A DNA stretch of 64,000 nucleotides from Sphingobacteriales bacterium (GTDB taxonomy: Bacteria; Bacteroidota; Bacteroidia; Chitinophagales; LD1), in contig JADFDM010000006.1 of assembly GCA_018262795.1 (NCBI GenBank), forward strand, positions 62,001 to 126,000, read 5' to 3'. Below the pieces are notes generated by a model. The model was not told where the DNA came from. It saw only the letters and a program-made list of their open reading frames with translations, and ran no database searches. Shown in pieces: positions 24,098-33,594 of the stretch. The translations under genes were made by a program, and so were the position numbers. Each line of letters begins with the position of its first letter. Position 1 is the stretch's first letter.

Positions 24098-25411
24098 CTA
24101 TGCAACTTTACTTCCTCCCGAAGCATTCTCTAATGTATGTTCCTTCTGAATTTTCGTATTGAAATACACCAATGAAAAGCCGGTGAGTACAATGCCCAGC
24201 ACACTGGTAATGTATAAAGCGTCAATGAAAAACTTGCCGTAACTCATTTGCGACTGCCCGAAATTCTTAAAAAGCAACACTAAGATGCTTCCTAAATACC
24301 CAAAGGAATCAGCTATGTAAATTAGAAAGCCCACATTGGCAGGTTTGCGAGTGGAGGCGATCAACCTTTCAAAAAACACAATATTGAAAGGGATATAACC
24401 GAGATAAAGCCCCAGCCCGTTCAGTATCATCCAGTTTACCGCGCTGATAGTACCGTAGGAGTATTCCAAAGTTGCAATGCCGGTAATAAGAAAACCGACT
24501 ATCACCATGTAGTGGTTAATCCGCAGTGCTTTGAAGTTGTTTCGCACCACCATCACCAAACTCATCAACACAAGAATAGCGATAGAGATAGGCGTTTCAG
24601 TAGCGGTAAAGATAGAGGCATCATTAAAGCCGAGTTCTTTCCAGATGTCGGCCACAAAATTGTCGCGAAAGTCGCGAATAACTGAGAGCAGAGCATAGGT
24701 AACGACCAGCACTATAATTCCCGGCAGAAAATGTGTTACAAATTCCTTGCGCTCTTTTTGGCTCATCGGTAGCCTTTCGCAACGGTGTAGTTTATCGTCT
24801 GCCGAAGGGGGAGGAATTTGTTCCAACAGAAACACAAAGATCAGCATCGGTATTAAGAAGATAGCCCCGGTAGCTGCCGGCATCCAATATTCATTTACGT
24901 GCATATCCATCATCAGCCATTTCCCTACAGACTTTACAAAACCCGAAGAGAAAATAAAACTGACAGCCAGTACGCTTCCCATAAACTCAGTGGTGTGCCT
25001 TCCTTCAATATAAGAGAACACGAGTCCCCACACCATGCCCAGCGGAATACCGTTCAAGAACATGAAAAAAATATTGATTGGCGCAGGGGTGAAAGCAAAA
25101 AACACCAGCATCAGCCCCGCAGTAGCAATCAGCACTATAATGCCTAAGGCGCGGTGGTGATGTTTGATTTCGCTCACATAGCGGATGCCGAGAAACTTGC
25201 TGAGGGTATAGCCGATAAGCTGGGCAATGACGAACAGAATTTTGAGATCAACACCCGCAAACATAAGCCCGTCAAAGGTGGCGGCTGTGTAGGGCTTTCG
25301 AAAAGCATACATACAACTATAAGTGCAAAAAGTAGCGAGGGCAGCAAAAATTGCTACCACTGCCGGTGGGCTTTTTTCGAGTTTCGCTTTCAGCGGAGTA
25401 GGAAGTTGCAT
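24098..25411 (-). CDS. DUF5690 family MFS-like membrane transporter
   Basis: A 437-residue inner-membrane protein with about 11-12 hydrophobic segments. The N-terminal TYSCMYAFRKPYTAATFDGL and FVIAQLIGYTLSKFLGIR match the Bacteroidota DUF5690 family, a relative of the major facilitator superfamily. The central cytoplasmic loop (around residues 200-225) is charged. The phosphonatase-like hydrolase starts about 45 bases upstream in the same direction, so they probably form one transcript and one pathway. The substrate is unknown; a phosphonate or a related phospho-compound is a guess from the neighbour. Confidence 0.85.
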   Translation of the reverse strand: MQLPTPLKAKLEKSPPAVVAIFAALATFCTYSCMYAFRKPYTAATFDGLMFAGVDLKILFVIAQLIGYTLSKFLGIRYVSEIKHHHRALGIIVLIATAGLMLVFFAFTPAPINIFFMFLNGIPLGMVWGLVFSYIEGRHTTEFMGSVLAVSFIFSSGFVKSVGKWLMMDMHVNEYWMPAATGAIFLIPMLIFVFLLEQIPPPSADDKLHRCERLPMSQKERKEFVTHFLPGIIVLVVTYALLSVIRDFRDNFVADIWKELGFNDASIFTATETPISIAILVLMSLVMVVRNNFKALRINHYMVIVGFLITGIATLEYSYGTISAVNWMILNGLGLYLGYIPFNIVFFERLIASTRKPANVGFLIYIADSFGYLGSILVLLFKNFGQSQMSYGKFFIDALYITSVLGIVLTGFSLVYFNTKIQKEHTLENASGGSKVA

Positions 25412-25456
25412 GCAGTGGTGGGTGTTTAGAATCGGGCTGTTTTATCGGTGGCTTTA

Positions 25457-26146
25457 TCAATCGCAAGCAGTGACTATATCTACAACCTCTATCAGGTCAT
25501 CTACCAAATGAGTAGGTTCTTCAAGCATTAATGCTTCGCGAGTAAAGGCTCCGGTGGCAATACCTATCACATACTTACAACCGGCCGCGATTCCTTCCTG
25601 CATGTCCGAAGGGGTATCGCCTACTTTCGCCACTTCCTCAACCGAAGCTATTTTCAGTTCTGCTATTGCTTTCAAAATCATATCGGGATATGGCTTGCCG
25701 TTGTTCACCTCATCGTTCGTTACGCTATAGTCTATCAGGTTCGCTTCTTTCCATCCTAATCGTTCAAAAATAGTATCGGCAATATCGCGTGAAAAGCCCG
25801 TATCAATACCCACCAATATTCCTTTCTCTTTTAGTGCTCGGAAGGTGGCCTCTGCATTTTTCTTGGCTCGCACCGATGGGTCGTTCCGATAAAATTCAAT
25901 CATAGATTCTTTAAACGCTTTATGAACCTTTGAAACTGTTTCGCCTATACTCTCTTTCATTTTAAACTTTTCTTCCAGCAGGGTGCGGATGGCTACCGGT
26001 TTTGAAATTCCCATCACCCTATCGGCATCTTCGGGGGTAATGATAAAGCCAAAAGTGCTAAACCCTTTTTTCAACGCCTCATACACATTATTGCTGTCCT
26101 CCACAGTGGTTCCTGCTATATCAAATACCACTAATTTTATTGCCAT
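25457..26146 (-). CDS. Phosphonatase-like HAD hydrolase
   Basis: A 229-residue HAD hydrolase close to PhnX (phosphonoacetaldehyde hydrolase). Motif I is VVFDIAGTTVEDSNNV (about residues 6-21), with the two Asp positions occupied by Asp and Ala-Gly as in phosphonatases; motif II is GIDTGFSR, motif III lies in NGKPYPDMI, and motif IV is KVGDTPSDMQEGIAAGC. The cap helix around GISKPVAIRTLL is where PhnX keeps a Schiff-base Lys; a Lys is present (SKP) but I cannot confirm it aligns. It is first in a pair with the DUF5690 transporter. Confidence 0.85.
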   Translation of the reverse strand: MAIKLVVFDIAGTTVEDSNNVYEALKKGFSTFGFIITPEDADRVMGISKPVAIRTLLEEKFKMKESIGETVSKVHKAFKESMIEFYRNDPSVRAKKNAEATFRALKEKGILVGIDTGFSRDIADTIFERLGWKEANLIDYSVTNDEVNNGKPYPDMILKAIAELKIASVEEVAKVGDTPSDMQEGIAAGCKYVIGIATGAFTREALMLEEPTHLVDDLIEVVDIVTACD

Positions 26147-26297
26147 TACTTTTCAATTAGATGCGGAAGATACAAATCGTCTCTTTTTATCGGGCATTTT
26201 TGTATCTGTGAGAGGCATGTTCTGCTTTGCCCACTGTAAATCAAATCACTTTTACAGAAAGATAACTTAGCTCTCTATTAAGATTTGGCTTTAATCC

Positions 26298-26305
26298 TAT
26301 TTTTG
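26298..26305 (+). promoter_or_regulatory. Possible -7 element (TATTTTTG) for accA
   Basis: TATTTTTG lies 19 bases before the ATG at 26325 and fits TAnnTTTG. A TTTG lies only 10 bases upstream, too close for a -33 element. Confidence 0.45.
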
Positions 26306-26324
26306 ACTTCCCTTAAAAGTTCAG

Positions 26325-27290
26325 ATGAATTTCCTTGATTTCGAACAACCCATTTGTGAATTGACGGAGCGCTTAAAAACGCTTCGACAAACTGCCGATG
26401 CCAGCCCTTCGGTACAGTTAGAAATGGAATCGCTCGAAATGCAACTACAAGAAAAACGGCAAGAGGTGTACTCCCATCTAACAGTGTGGCAGCGCATACA
26501 AGTGAGTCGCCACCCGGATAGACCTTATACTCTTCACTATATTGAAAAGATGTGCGAAAAATTTGTGGAGCAATCAGGCGACCGCAATTTTCGCGATGAC
26601 AAAGCGATTGTTGGTGGCTTCGGAAGTATCGAAGGTAAAACCTACATGATTATTGGCCACCAAAAAGGAACGAATACCAAGATGCGCCAGTTGCGCAATT
26701 TCGGCATGCCCCATCCAGAAGGCTACCGCAAGGCCATGCGCTTGATGAAACTGGCAGAGAAGTTTAACAAACCTATAATTACCTTGATTGATACTCCCGG
26801 AGCTTATCCCGGTGAAGGAGCCGAACAGCGCGGACAGGCCGAGGCTATTGCCCGCAATTTGGCGTTGATGAGTGCACTAAAGGTGCCGGTGTTGTGTATA
26901 GTGATTGGAGAAGGCGCTTCGGGTGGGGCATTGGGCATTGGAGTTGGCGACCGTATGTTGATGCTGGAGAACACTTGGTATTCTGTTATCTCACCGGAGG
27001 CTTGTTCTTCAATACTATGGCGCACCGTTGATTTTAAAGAAAAGGCAGCCGAAGCATTAAAGCCCACTCCTCAAACACTGCTCGAAATGGGAATTATTGA
27101 CGGCATCATTCCCGAACCGGTAGGTGGCGCTCATGCGGCTCCCGATGAAATGACCGAAACGCTTAAAAATACCATCATTAAGAATATTGCTGAACTAGAG
27201 CGTTTTACTCCAGAACAGCGCCTTCAAAACCGCATTGACAAATTCTCTGCCATCGGTATTTACGAAACGCTTAAAATTCCGGCTGAATGA
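26325..27290 (+). CDS. accA: Acetyl-CoA carboxylase carboxyltransferase, alpha subunit
   Basis: The alpha subunit of the carboxyltransferase that makes malonyl-CoA for fatty acid synthesis. 321 residues, normal length. The N-terminal helical region precedes [15 protein letters not shown] and [13 protein letters not shown], then the crotonase-fold core with [20 protein letters not shown] and [18 protein letters not shown]. It needs AccD (not in the window) and biotinyl AccB-AccC. Its stop overlaps the next gene's start (ATGA), so the three genes to dapA are likely one operon. Confidence 0.96.
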   Translation: MNFLDFEQPICELTERLKTLRQTADASPSVQLEMESLEMQLQEKRQEVYSHLTVWQRIQVSRHPDRPYTLHYIEKMCEKFVEQSGDRNFRDDKAIVGGFGSIEGKTYMIIGHQKGTNTKMRQLRNFGMPHPEGYRKAMRLMKLAEKFNKPIITLIDTPGAYPGEGAEQRGQAEAIARNLALMSALKVPVLCIVIGEGASGGALGIGVGDRMLMLENTWYSVISPEACSSILWRTVDFKEKAAEALKPTPQTLLEMGIIDGIIPEPVGGAHAAPDEMTETLKNTIIKNIAELERFTPEQRLQNRIDKFSAIGIYETLKIPAE

Positions 27291-27835
27291 ACTGGTGGGA
27301 ACAAATCATCCGCTTTTTTTACCAACGCTCGCTGAATGCAAAACTCCAGTCCACTACCGATACCAGTAAAATTATTAACCTTAAAGATGCGAAAACAGTG
27401 GGCATCATGTATAACAGCACTCAGCCGGATAACGACATTATTATTACCAAATTTGCCGAACACTTGAGAGCCGCGGGAAAAACGGTAGAGATTCTCGGGT
27501 ATATCAACGATACTAAAACGGAACGCAAAGTGGATATAACCGTGTTTAATAAAAAAAGTCTGACTTGGTGCGGGGTTCCAACAGATGAAAAAGCACTTGC
27601 TTTTGCGGAAAAGAATTTTGATTTATTATTGGCTTGCTTTATAGGGGAAAACCTGCCACTCGAATACCTCAGTTGTATTTCAAAAGCGCGATGGCGGGTA
27701 GGTGCTTACTATCCGGGTAAAACTAATTGTTACGATATGATGGTGAATGTGGGCGACCGTCAGGAGGTGCAGTACTTTTTAGATCAAGCATCCGATTTTT
27801 TAAATAAAATAAACTATGATACAGCAACGGCTTAG
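27287..27835 (+). CDS. Small conserved protein between accA and dapA (possibly DUF6913)
   Basis: A 182-residue cytoplasmic protein without signal peptide or membrane segment. It has an alternating alpha/beta pattern ([44 protein letters not shown]), consistent with a flavodoxin- or Rossmann-like fold. Family name DUF6913 is from memory and uncertain. It overlaps accA by 4 bases and dapA by 20, so its translation is coupled to both. Function unknown. Confidence 0.75.
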   Translation: MNWWEQIIRFFYQRSLNAKLQSTTDTSKIINLKDAKTVGIMYNSTQPDNDIIITKFAEHLRAAGKTVEILGYINDTKTERKVDITVFNKKSLTWCGVPTDEKALAFAEKNFDLLLACFIGENLPLEYLSCISKARWRVGAYYPGKTNCYDMMVNVGDRQEVQYFLDQASDFLNKINYDTATA

Positions 27836-28697
27836 AGGAACCGGTGTAGCGCTCGTTACTCCATTTAACTCCAAGGGAGAAATCAATTATAAAGCACTTG
27901 AAAAGCTCATCAACTTCTGTATTGAGGGTGGGGTAGAATACCTCGTATCACTGGGCACTACCGGGGAGAGTGTAACCTTGACTAAAGAAGAAAAAACAGA
28001 CCTTCTCAATTTTACGATTGAAAAGAATGCGGGTCGGGTGGCGATGGTTGCAGGCTTTGGGGGCAATAACACTCAGGCAGTAATCAGCGACATAGAGAAG
28101 TTTCATTTTAATGGGGTAGATGCCATCCTCAGTGTAAGCCCTTACTATAATAAACCTACGCAAGAGGGAATCTATCAGCATTACAAGGCCATAGCAGAAG
28201 CGGCTCCGCGGCCTGTCATATTATATAATGTGCCGGGAAGAACTTCCAGCAATCTCACAGCCGCCACTACCTTGCGTCTGGCAAACGATATAGAAAATAT
28301 CCTTGGAATTAAAGAAGCATCAGGCGACTTTAATCAATGTATGCAGATTCTTAAAAATCGGCCAAAAGACTTTTTGGTGGTTTCAGGCGATGATAACATC
28401 ACATTGGGTCTAATAGCTTATGGTATGGATGGAGTGATTTCTGTAGTGGGGCAGGCCTTCCCTAGAATATTTACCGAAATGGTACGGCAGGCGCTACAGG
28501 GAAATTTTGAAACGGCTCGTTTACTGCATTACCAAATCAACGACATTACCGACATGCTTTTTGCGGAAGGCAACCCCGCAGGAGTAAAATATGCTCTTGA
28601 GTTGCAGGGTATTTGTGAAAGTCACCTTCGACTTCCCTTAGTAGGCATTAGCGATGCCCTCGGGCAAAAAATGAGAGCCGCGATAGGGAAGTTGTAG
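27816..28697 (+). CDS. dapA: 4-hydroxy-tetrahydrodipicolinate synthase
   Basis: Condenses aspartate semialdehyde with pyruvate at the entry to lysine and meso-diaminopimelate (peptidoglycan) synthesis. 293 residues, TIM barrel. Motifs: GTGVALVTPF at the N-terminus, SLGTTGESVTLTKEE, SPYYNKPTQEG, the YNVPGRTSSN motif with the catalytic Tyr, and ILGIKEASGD with the Schiff-base Lys. The start lies within the preceding gene (20-base overlap). Cytoplasmic. Confidence 0.96.
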   Translation: MIQQRLRGTGVALVTPFNSKGEINYKALEKLINFCIEGGVEYLVSLGTTGESVTLTKEEKTDLLNFTIEKNAGRVAMVAGFGGNNTQAVISDIEKFHFNGVDAILSVSPYYNKPTQEGIYQHYKAIAEAAPRPVILYNVPGRTSSNLTAATTLRLANDIENILGIKEASGDFNQCMQILKNRPKDFLVVSGDDNITLGLIAYGMDGVISVVGQAFPRIFTEMVRQALQGNFETARLLHYQINDITDMLFAEGNPAGVKYALELQGICESHLRLPLVGISDALGQKMRAAIGKL

Positions 28698-28736
28698 CAT
28701 TGCGAACAAATCCAGCTTCTATGTTACGCGGTAATA

Positions 28737-28759
28737 AAATTCCATTTTCTGTGGAATTT
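28737..28759 (+). terminator. Possible weak hairpin after dapA
   Basis: AAATTCCA (28737-28744) pairs with TGGAATTT (28752-28759) around a 7-base loop, 39 bases after the dapA stop. It is AT-rich and no clear T run follows, so it is a weak candidate. Confidence 0.35.
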
Positions 28760-28845
28760 GCACAGTAACTTTTGGTGTAGCTATTTCTTTTTAGCCGGAC
28801 ACACTTGCCTTCTTCATTTTTTTGTATTTTCTTTAGCCATACATT

Positions 28846-29319
28846 ATGTTACAGTGGCAATTAAAAACATTTCATCAGTTAAGTTCCTTAGAACTTTATG
28901 AGGTGATGCGTTTGCGGGGAGAAGTTTTCGTAGTGGAACAGAATTGCCCGTTTGTAGATGCAGATGGGAAAGATGTCGCCTCCCACCATCTCTGTGGATT
29001 CCATCAAGGGGAATTGGTAGCGTATGCGCGCTTAGTGCCACCGGGAAGTTGTTACGCAGAACCATCCATTGGTCGCGTACTCACCGCTGGCAAGTACCGC
29101 AAACTCGGATATGGCAAACTACTGATGCAACAGGCTTTACGAGAAACCGAAAAACTCCACGGGCAAATCGCTATTCGCATTGGAGCGCAGTACTATCTTA
29201 AAAACTTTTATGAAGCGTTCGGATTCCAAGATATAAACGATCACTATTTAGAAGATGGCATTGCCCATCTGATTATGCTACGGCCTGCCTTCCCTGTTAA
29301 AGAAGAGATACCCGCATGA
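28846..29319 (+). CDS. ElaA-like GNAT acetyltransferase
   Basis: A 157-residue GNAT-fold protein related to ElaA. The start MLQWQLKTFHQLSSLELYEV and the segment LRGEVFVVEQNCPFVDADGK (about residues 24-43) are typical of ElaA. The acetyl-CoA pyrophosphate loop appears as RKLGYGKLLMQQAL. The substrate is unknown. It stands alone between dapA and the zapA operon. Confidence 0.88.
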   Translation: MLQWQLKTFHQLSSLELYEVMRLRGEVFVVEQNCPFVDADGKDVASHHLCGFHQGELVAYARLVPPGSCYAEPSIGRVLTAGKYRKLGYGKLLMQQALRETEKLHGQIAIRIGAQYYLKNFYEAFGFQDINDHYLEDGIAHLIMLRPAFPVKEEIPA

Positions 29320-29434
29320 AAATGTTCTCCGGCAATGTGGAGTAAAAAGCGGGAAAGAGCAATCATTTTATTTTAGCTAACTGAGCGGAACCAAAATCTA
29401 CAACTTATTGTAAATTCACCGCAGTAATCAGACT

Positions 29435-29731
29435 ATGGCTACACCGCAACAATTAAACTCCCTCATTCGCAAAACCAAAAATTTGGTAGCAGAAAGGAAT
29501 GCGCTGTTAACTTCCAAAGAGGCGATGATGCTGGAGATAGAGCGATTAAAACATTTATTGGCGGAGCAGTTGATGGAAACGGAGGAATTAAACAATAAGA
29601 TTAAAATAATTAAGTTAGCGCAAAATATCCGTTCAGATAATTCAGAAAATGGAGAATTGACTGAACTGAAACGAAAGATTAACGAATACGTCAAGGAAAT
29701 AGATTATTGTATAGCGATGCTGAATGAATGA
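29435..29731 (+). CDS. Small coiled-coil protein upstream of zapA
   Basis: A 98-residue protein that is mostly helical with heptad-like spacing (LIRKTKNLVAERNALL, LEIERLKHLLAEQLME). Such a short coiled-coil gene upstream of zapA is common in Bacteroidota, and it may function with ZapA in cell division, but this is inferred from position only. Its stop overlaps the zapA start by 4 bases. Confidence 0.7.
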   Translation: MATPQQLNSLIRKTKNLVAERNALLTSKEAMMLEIERLKHLLAEQLMETEELNNKIKIIKLAQNIRSDNSENGELTELKRKINEYVKEIDYCIAMLNE

Positions 29732-30033
29732 GCATGAGCGAGAAGAATGAAACGGTCAACATGAATGTGATGATTGCGGAAAGAAACTATCCGCTGAAAG
29801 TGTTGAAAGCAGATGAGGAAAGAATGCACGGAGCAGTGAAACTGGTAAACGACAGAATAAAGGAATACCAGCAGAAGTATGAAGGCAAAGACAAGCAGGA
29901 TTACATGGCGATGTGTCTGCTTAATTTTGCGGTAGAGCAGATGAGTGCACAGGCTACCTATAATGAAAATGACCGTTTACTGGAAGAAAAACTACAACAA
30001 CTGGAGGAAACACTTTCCGGTTCGTCTGAATAA
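29728..30033 (+). CDS. zapA: Cell division protein ZapA
   Basis: A 101-residue ZapA homologue, which binds FtsZ and stabilises the Z-ring. The N-terminal beta-rich head MNVMIAERNYPLKVLKADEE (about residues 11-30) leads into the long helical coiled coil from AVKLVNDRIKEYQQKY. Four-base overlap with the upstream coiled-coil gene; rny follows after 76 bases. Cytoplasmic, midcell. Confidence 0.88.
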   Translation: MSMSEKNETVNMNVMIAERNYPLKVLKADEERMHGAVKLVNDRIKEYQQKYEGKDKQDYMAMCLLNFAVEQMSAQATYNENDRLLEEKLQQLEETLSGSSE

Positions 30034-30109
30034 ATCTTCTTTTCTTTTTTATCTCTCCTGATAGTATTCCCGGGTTTGTTTTTTATTAATCAATTATAAA
30101 TACACCATT

Positions 30110-31720
30110 ATGGATAGTAATACCATCATTATCATCATTGCGGCAGTCATTGCTGTGGTGGCAGCTATTGTGGGTTTATTCGTGGGCAGGTCTATCACCC
30201 AGAAATCAAATCTGGAGATAGAAGCAAAGGCACAGGAAGAAGTTGACAAAAAACTTGCTGAAGCCAAATCTGCCTCTGACAAACTAATAGCCGATGCTAA
30301 GCGGAATGCCGAGAATGCTAAAAAGGATAAAATGCTGGAGGCCAAGGAACATTTCCTTCAGTTAAAATCGAAACACGAGAGTGAAGTAGTCGAACGCAAC
30401 AAAAAGGTAAGCGATCGGGAAACACAGTTAAAGCAATTACAGACAGAAGTTTCGCACAGAAATGGTGAAATTTCAAAAAGAGAGAAAGAGATTGAAAGTC
30501 TCCGCGATAATCTTAATAAGCAGTTAGAATTGGTCAACACCAAAAAAGAACAGTTAGAAAAGAGCCACGAAATCTTTGTCAACAAACTGGAACAAATCAG
30601 CAGCCTTAGCAAAGAAGAGGCGAAAAAAGAGCTGGTAGAAAGCATGAAAAAGGAAGCCGAAACAGAGGCAATGGCCTATGCTAAAAATGCTATTGATGAA
30701 GCAAAAGCCAGAGCAAATAAAGAGGCCAAGAAAATTGTGATACAAACCATTCAGCGCACCGCTGCCGAAAATGCTATCGAAAACACAGTATCTGTTTTTA
30801 ATCTGGATAGCGATGATCAAAAGGGGCAGATCATTGGTCGTGAAGGGCGCAACATCCGCGCCTTAGAAGCCGCCACCGGTTGCGAATTTGTAGTAGATGA
30901 CACCCCGGAGGCAATTATCATTTCCGGTTACGACCCTATCCGCAGAGAGATTGCTCGCCTTTCGCTTCAACGCTTAGTGGCCGATGGCCGTATTCACCCG
31001 GCACGGATTGAAGAAATAGTCGGAAAAACTAAAAAACAGTTAGAAGATCATATTCTGGAAATTGGGGAAAGAACAGTTATTGATATGGGTATTCAGGGAA
31101 TGCATCAGGAATTGGTGCGCTTTGTTGGCCGGATGCGTTTTCGTTCTTCTTATGGTCAAAACCTATTACAGCACTCCCGCGAGGTGGCCAATCTTTGTGC
31201 CACCATGTCGGCTGAATTGGGGCTGAATCCCAAACTTGCTAAACGGGCAGGCTTATTACATGATATTGGAAAAGTTCCCGATGAAGAAAGCGAATTGTCA
31301 CATGCTTTGCTGGGGGCTAAATTATGTGAGAAATACGGAGAACATCCTGCAGTAGTAAATGCGGTAGGAGCGCACCATGACGAGATGGAGATGAAGTATG
31401 TTATTTCTCCCATCATTCAGTCTTGTGATGCTATCTCGGGCGCGCGTCCGGGGGCTCGCAGAGAAATAATGGAAGGATATTTACAGCGCATTAAGGATCT
31501 GGAAATATTAGCACAATCATTTGACGGTGTAGAAAAGGCCTACGCCATTCAGGCAGGGCGCGAACTACGCGTAATAGTAGAAGCCGACAAAGTGGACGAC
31601 AAGAAAAGCGAAGAACTTTCCTTTACCATATCCCAAAAAATTGAGAAGGAAATGACTTATCCCGGCCAAGTGAAGGTGACCGTTATCCGCGAGAAACGGA
31701 GTGTGAGCGTAGCCAGATAA
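30110..31720 (+). CDS. rny: Ribonuclease Y
   Basis: A membrane-anchored endoribonuclease that starts mRNA decay. 536 residues: an N-terminal membrane helix (residues 5-27), a long coiled coil to about residue 200, a KH domain with [17 protein letters not shown], and an HD domain with [14 protein letters not shown] and the later [11 protein letters not shown]. Length and order are normal. It is the third gene after the coiled-coil protein and zapA, an arrangement I recall in many Bacteroidota. Confidence 0.96.
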   Translation: MDSNTIIIIIAAVIAVVAAIVGLFVGRSITQKSNLEIEAKAQEEVDKKLAEAKSASDKLIADAKRNAENAKKDKMLEAKEHFLQLKSKHESEVVERNKKVSDRETQLKQLQTEVSHRNGEISKREKEIESLRDNLNKQLELVNTKKEQLEKSHEIFVNKLEQISSLSKEEAKKELVESMKKEAETEAMAYAKNAIDEAKARANKEAKKIVIQTIQRTAAENAIENTVSVFNLDSDDQKGQIIGREGRNIRALEAATGCEFVVDDTPEAIIISGYDPIRREIARLSLQRLVADGRIHPARIEEIVGKTKKQLEDHILEIGERTVIDMGIQGMHQELVRFVGRMRFRSSYGQNLLQHSREVANLCATMSAELGLNPKLAKRAGLLHDIGKVPDEESELSHALLGAKLCEKYGEHPAVVNAVGAHHDEMEMKYVISPIIQSCDAISGARPGARREIMEGYLQRIKDLEILAQSFDGVEKAYAIQAGRELRVIVEADKVDDKKSEELSFTISQKIEKEMTYPGQVKVTVIREKRSVSVAR

Positions 31721-31865
31721 TTACACAAGGAAATAAGTGTAATAAGCAATGCGCTTTGGCATTACTGTATATCATTATAATCACTTAACCCGAACTACGT
31801 GGATTTGCTGAACCTCTATACCCAATTGCTTTGTTACTTTCGCTGAACAAAAAAATGATAGAGTT

Positions 31866-33479
31866 ATGAAAAAGATTTTTGCGCTCAGTGCTTTTTTCGC
31901 CTTCTTATCGGGTTACAGTTTCGGTCAATCATCGAGCTTTCAAAGAACCATCAACTTGGGGGGAGATGATTATGCTAATATGTCTATCGAAGGAGATAGC
32001 GGCACACATTATTTCGTAGGCAGCACTACCGCTCCGGGAGGAGGTAGTTATGATGCATTTATTGCCAAGTTAGATGCAGAGGGCCATTTCCTTTGGGAGA
32101 AACAATATGGCGGATCTGGTACCGAGTACGGAACCTTTTTAATGAGAACCAGCGACAACAACTTATTGTTAGTAGGGCGTTCTAACAGTTTCTCTTCTTC
32201 ACAAGATATTTTTGTAGTAAAAACAGATTTGGACGGAACCGTTATTTGGGCAAAAACCATAGGAACCGATAGCACAGAATACGGACTTAGAGCCGCAGAA
32301 GGACCATCCGGTTACATGGTCATTGGCCAAACAAAGGGGTCGGTTCATAGCACACGTACGGACATGACTTTAATTAATTTGGATGTGGACGGAAATATTA
32401 AATGGTCAAAATCTTTTGGTTCAGAATTTGGCAACGAAGTAGGATATGATGTGCAAAGTATAGGAGAAGACGGATGGGTTTTTGCCGGCTATACAGGAAT
32501 CAATAATATTGGATTGAATGACGGTGTATTTGGCATCGTGGATACTACCGGCTCTTTGCAAGGCAGTTTCGAAGTTGGAGGAACCGGTGACGATGATATC
32601 AGAAGAGTGGTGATGGGAGATGATGCCGTGTATATGGTAGGCAACACTCGCTCCTTTGGTGTAGGTGGCGGTCAAGATGTGTTTGTCGCAAAATATAACG
32701 TAGCTGGAGGGCCACCTACTTTAGATTGGTTCAAAACTTATGGTGGCGATGGCTCAGAATCAGTGACCGGTGCTGAAGGCACTCCTGATGGTCAGATAAT
32801 TATTACAGCGCTTTCTACCTCTTATCCAGGAGGCGACAATGGTTTAGTAACCATGATAGACACCAGTGGAAATGTAGTTATATCGAAAGTGGTAGGTAGT
32901 GCCGGAAGCGATGTGATGATGGGGATTGAAATTTCAGATAATGCTCTTTTGGTAGGGTACTCTAATTCATTTAATGGTGGTGGGAATAACGATATTTATT
33001 ATGTAAAGCCGGATAATAATATCGGATTAGGATGTCATTCGTATGACACCACCCTTACTGTAGTCACTCAAACCGCCTCTACGTTAGGTCCTGTTATTAG
33101 TGATTTTGCGGTAGATACTTTCTTGGTAAATGAAACAAGTCCTACTAATCTCACATTTACCAACACCGCTATTGATTCTAATTTATGTGATACCGTGAAT
33201 GTAGGAGTAAAAGAAGTGGGAGGCCTTTCATTCTTCCGCTTATTCCCTAACCCTACACAGCAAAACATAAACATCTCTTACTACAATCCTACTATGGCAG
33301 TGGTCAATTACACCATCATTAATCTTTACGGTGCCGTTGTGTTCTCCACTACTAAAGAAGTGCAGTCAGGGAATGTAAAGGAAGAGTTTAATGTCAATAA
33401 CCTCTCTGCCGGCACTTATTTTATGAGAGTGCAAACCGGTAATAATACTACTGCGAGCAGATTTGTGATTACGAAATAG
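31866..33479 (+). CDS. Secreted beta-propeller-like protein with T9SS type A sorting domain
   Basis: A 537-residue protein. Residues 1-20 are a signal peptide. The middle has about eight repeats of the form G-G-S-x-x-D-x-F-x-x-K-x-D-x-x-G-x-x-x-W, for example DAFIAKLDAEGHFLWEKQ and DIFVVKTDLDGTVIWAKT, the pattern of SBBP-type or delta-60 propeller repeats. The end (from FRLFPNPTQQNINI at about 456) is a T9SS type A sorting domain ending in NNLSAGTYFMRVQTG, so the protein should cross the outer membrane and be attached or released. Binding target unknown. Confidence 0.88.
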   Translation: MKKIFALSAFFAFLSGYSFGQSSSFQRTINLGGDDYANMSIEGDSGTHYFVGSTTAPGGGSYDAFIAKLDAEGHFLWEKQYGGSGTEYGTFLMRTSDNNLLLVGRSNSFSSSQDIFVVKTDLDGTVIWAKTIGTDSTEYGLRAAEGPSGYMVIGQTKGSVHSTRTDMTLINLDVDGNIKWSKSFGSEFGNEVGYDVQSIGEDGWVFAGYTGINNIGLNDGVFGIVDTTGSLQGSFEVGGTGDDDIRRVVMGDDAVYMVGNTRSFGVGGGQDVFVAKYNVAGGPPTLDWFKTYGGDGSESVTGAEGTPDGQIIITALSTSYPGGDNGLVTMIDTSGNVVISKVVGSAGSDVMMGIEISDNALLVGYSNSFNGGGNNDIYYVKPDNNIGLGCHSYDTTLTVVTQTASTLGPVISDFAVDTFLVNETSPTNLTFTNTAIDSNLCDTVNVGVKEVGGLSFFRLFPNPTQQNINISYYNPTMAVVNYTIINLYGAVVFSTTKEVQSGNVKEEFNVNNLSAGTYFMRVQTGNNTTASRFVITK

Positions 33480-33510
33480 GCAAGTAGCAATCAATTAATA
33501 AAACAGATGC

Positions 33511-33550
33511 AAAGGCATCCAGAATGTTATCTCTGGATGCCTTTGTATTT
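33511..33550 (+). terminator. Intrinsic terminator between the two T9SS genes
   Basis: AAAGGCATCCAG (33511-33522) pairs with CTGGATGCCTTT (33533-33544) in a perfect 12-bp stem with a 10-base loop, followed by GTATTT. It ends the first T9SS gene. Confidence 0.85.
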
Positions 33551-33552
33551 AG

Positions 33553-33560
33553 TAGCTTTG
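33553..33560 (+). promoter_or_regulatory. Possible -7 element (TAGCTTTG)
   Basis: TAGCTTTG fits TAnnTTTG and lies 34 bases before the ATG at 33595, just after the terminator hairpin. No -33 element at proper spacing. Confidence 0.5.
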
Positions 33561-33594
33561 CTCCGATATTTCTACCGTTCACTTAAACGCTATA

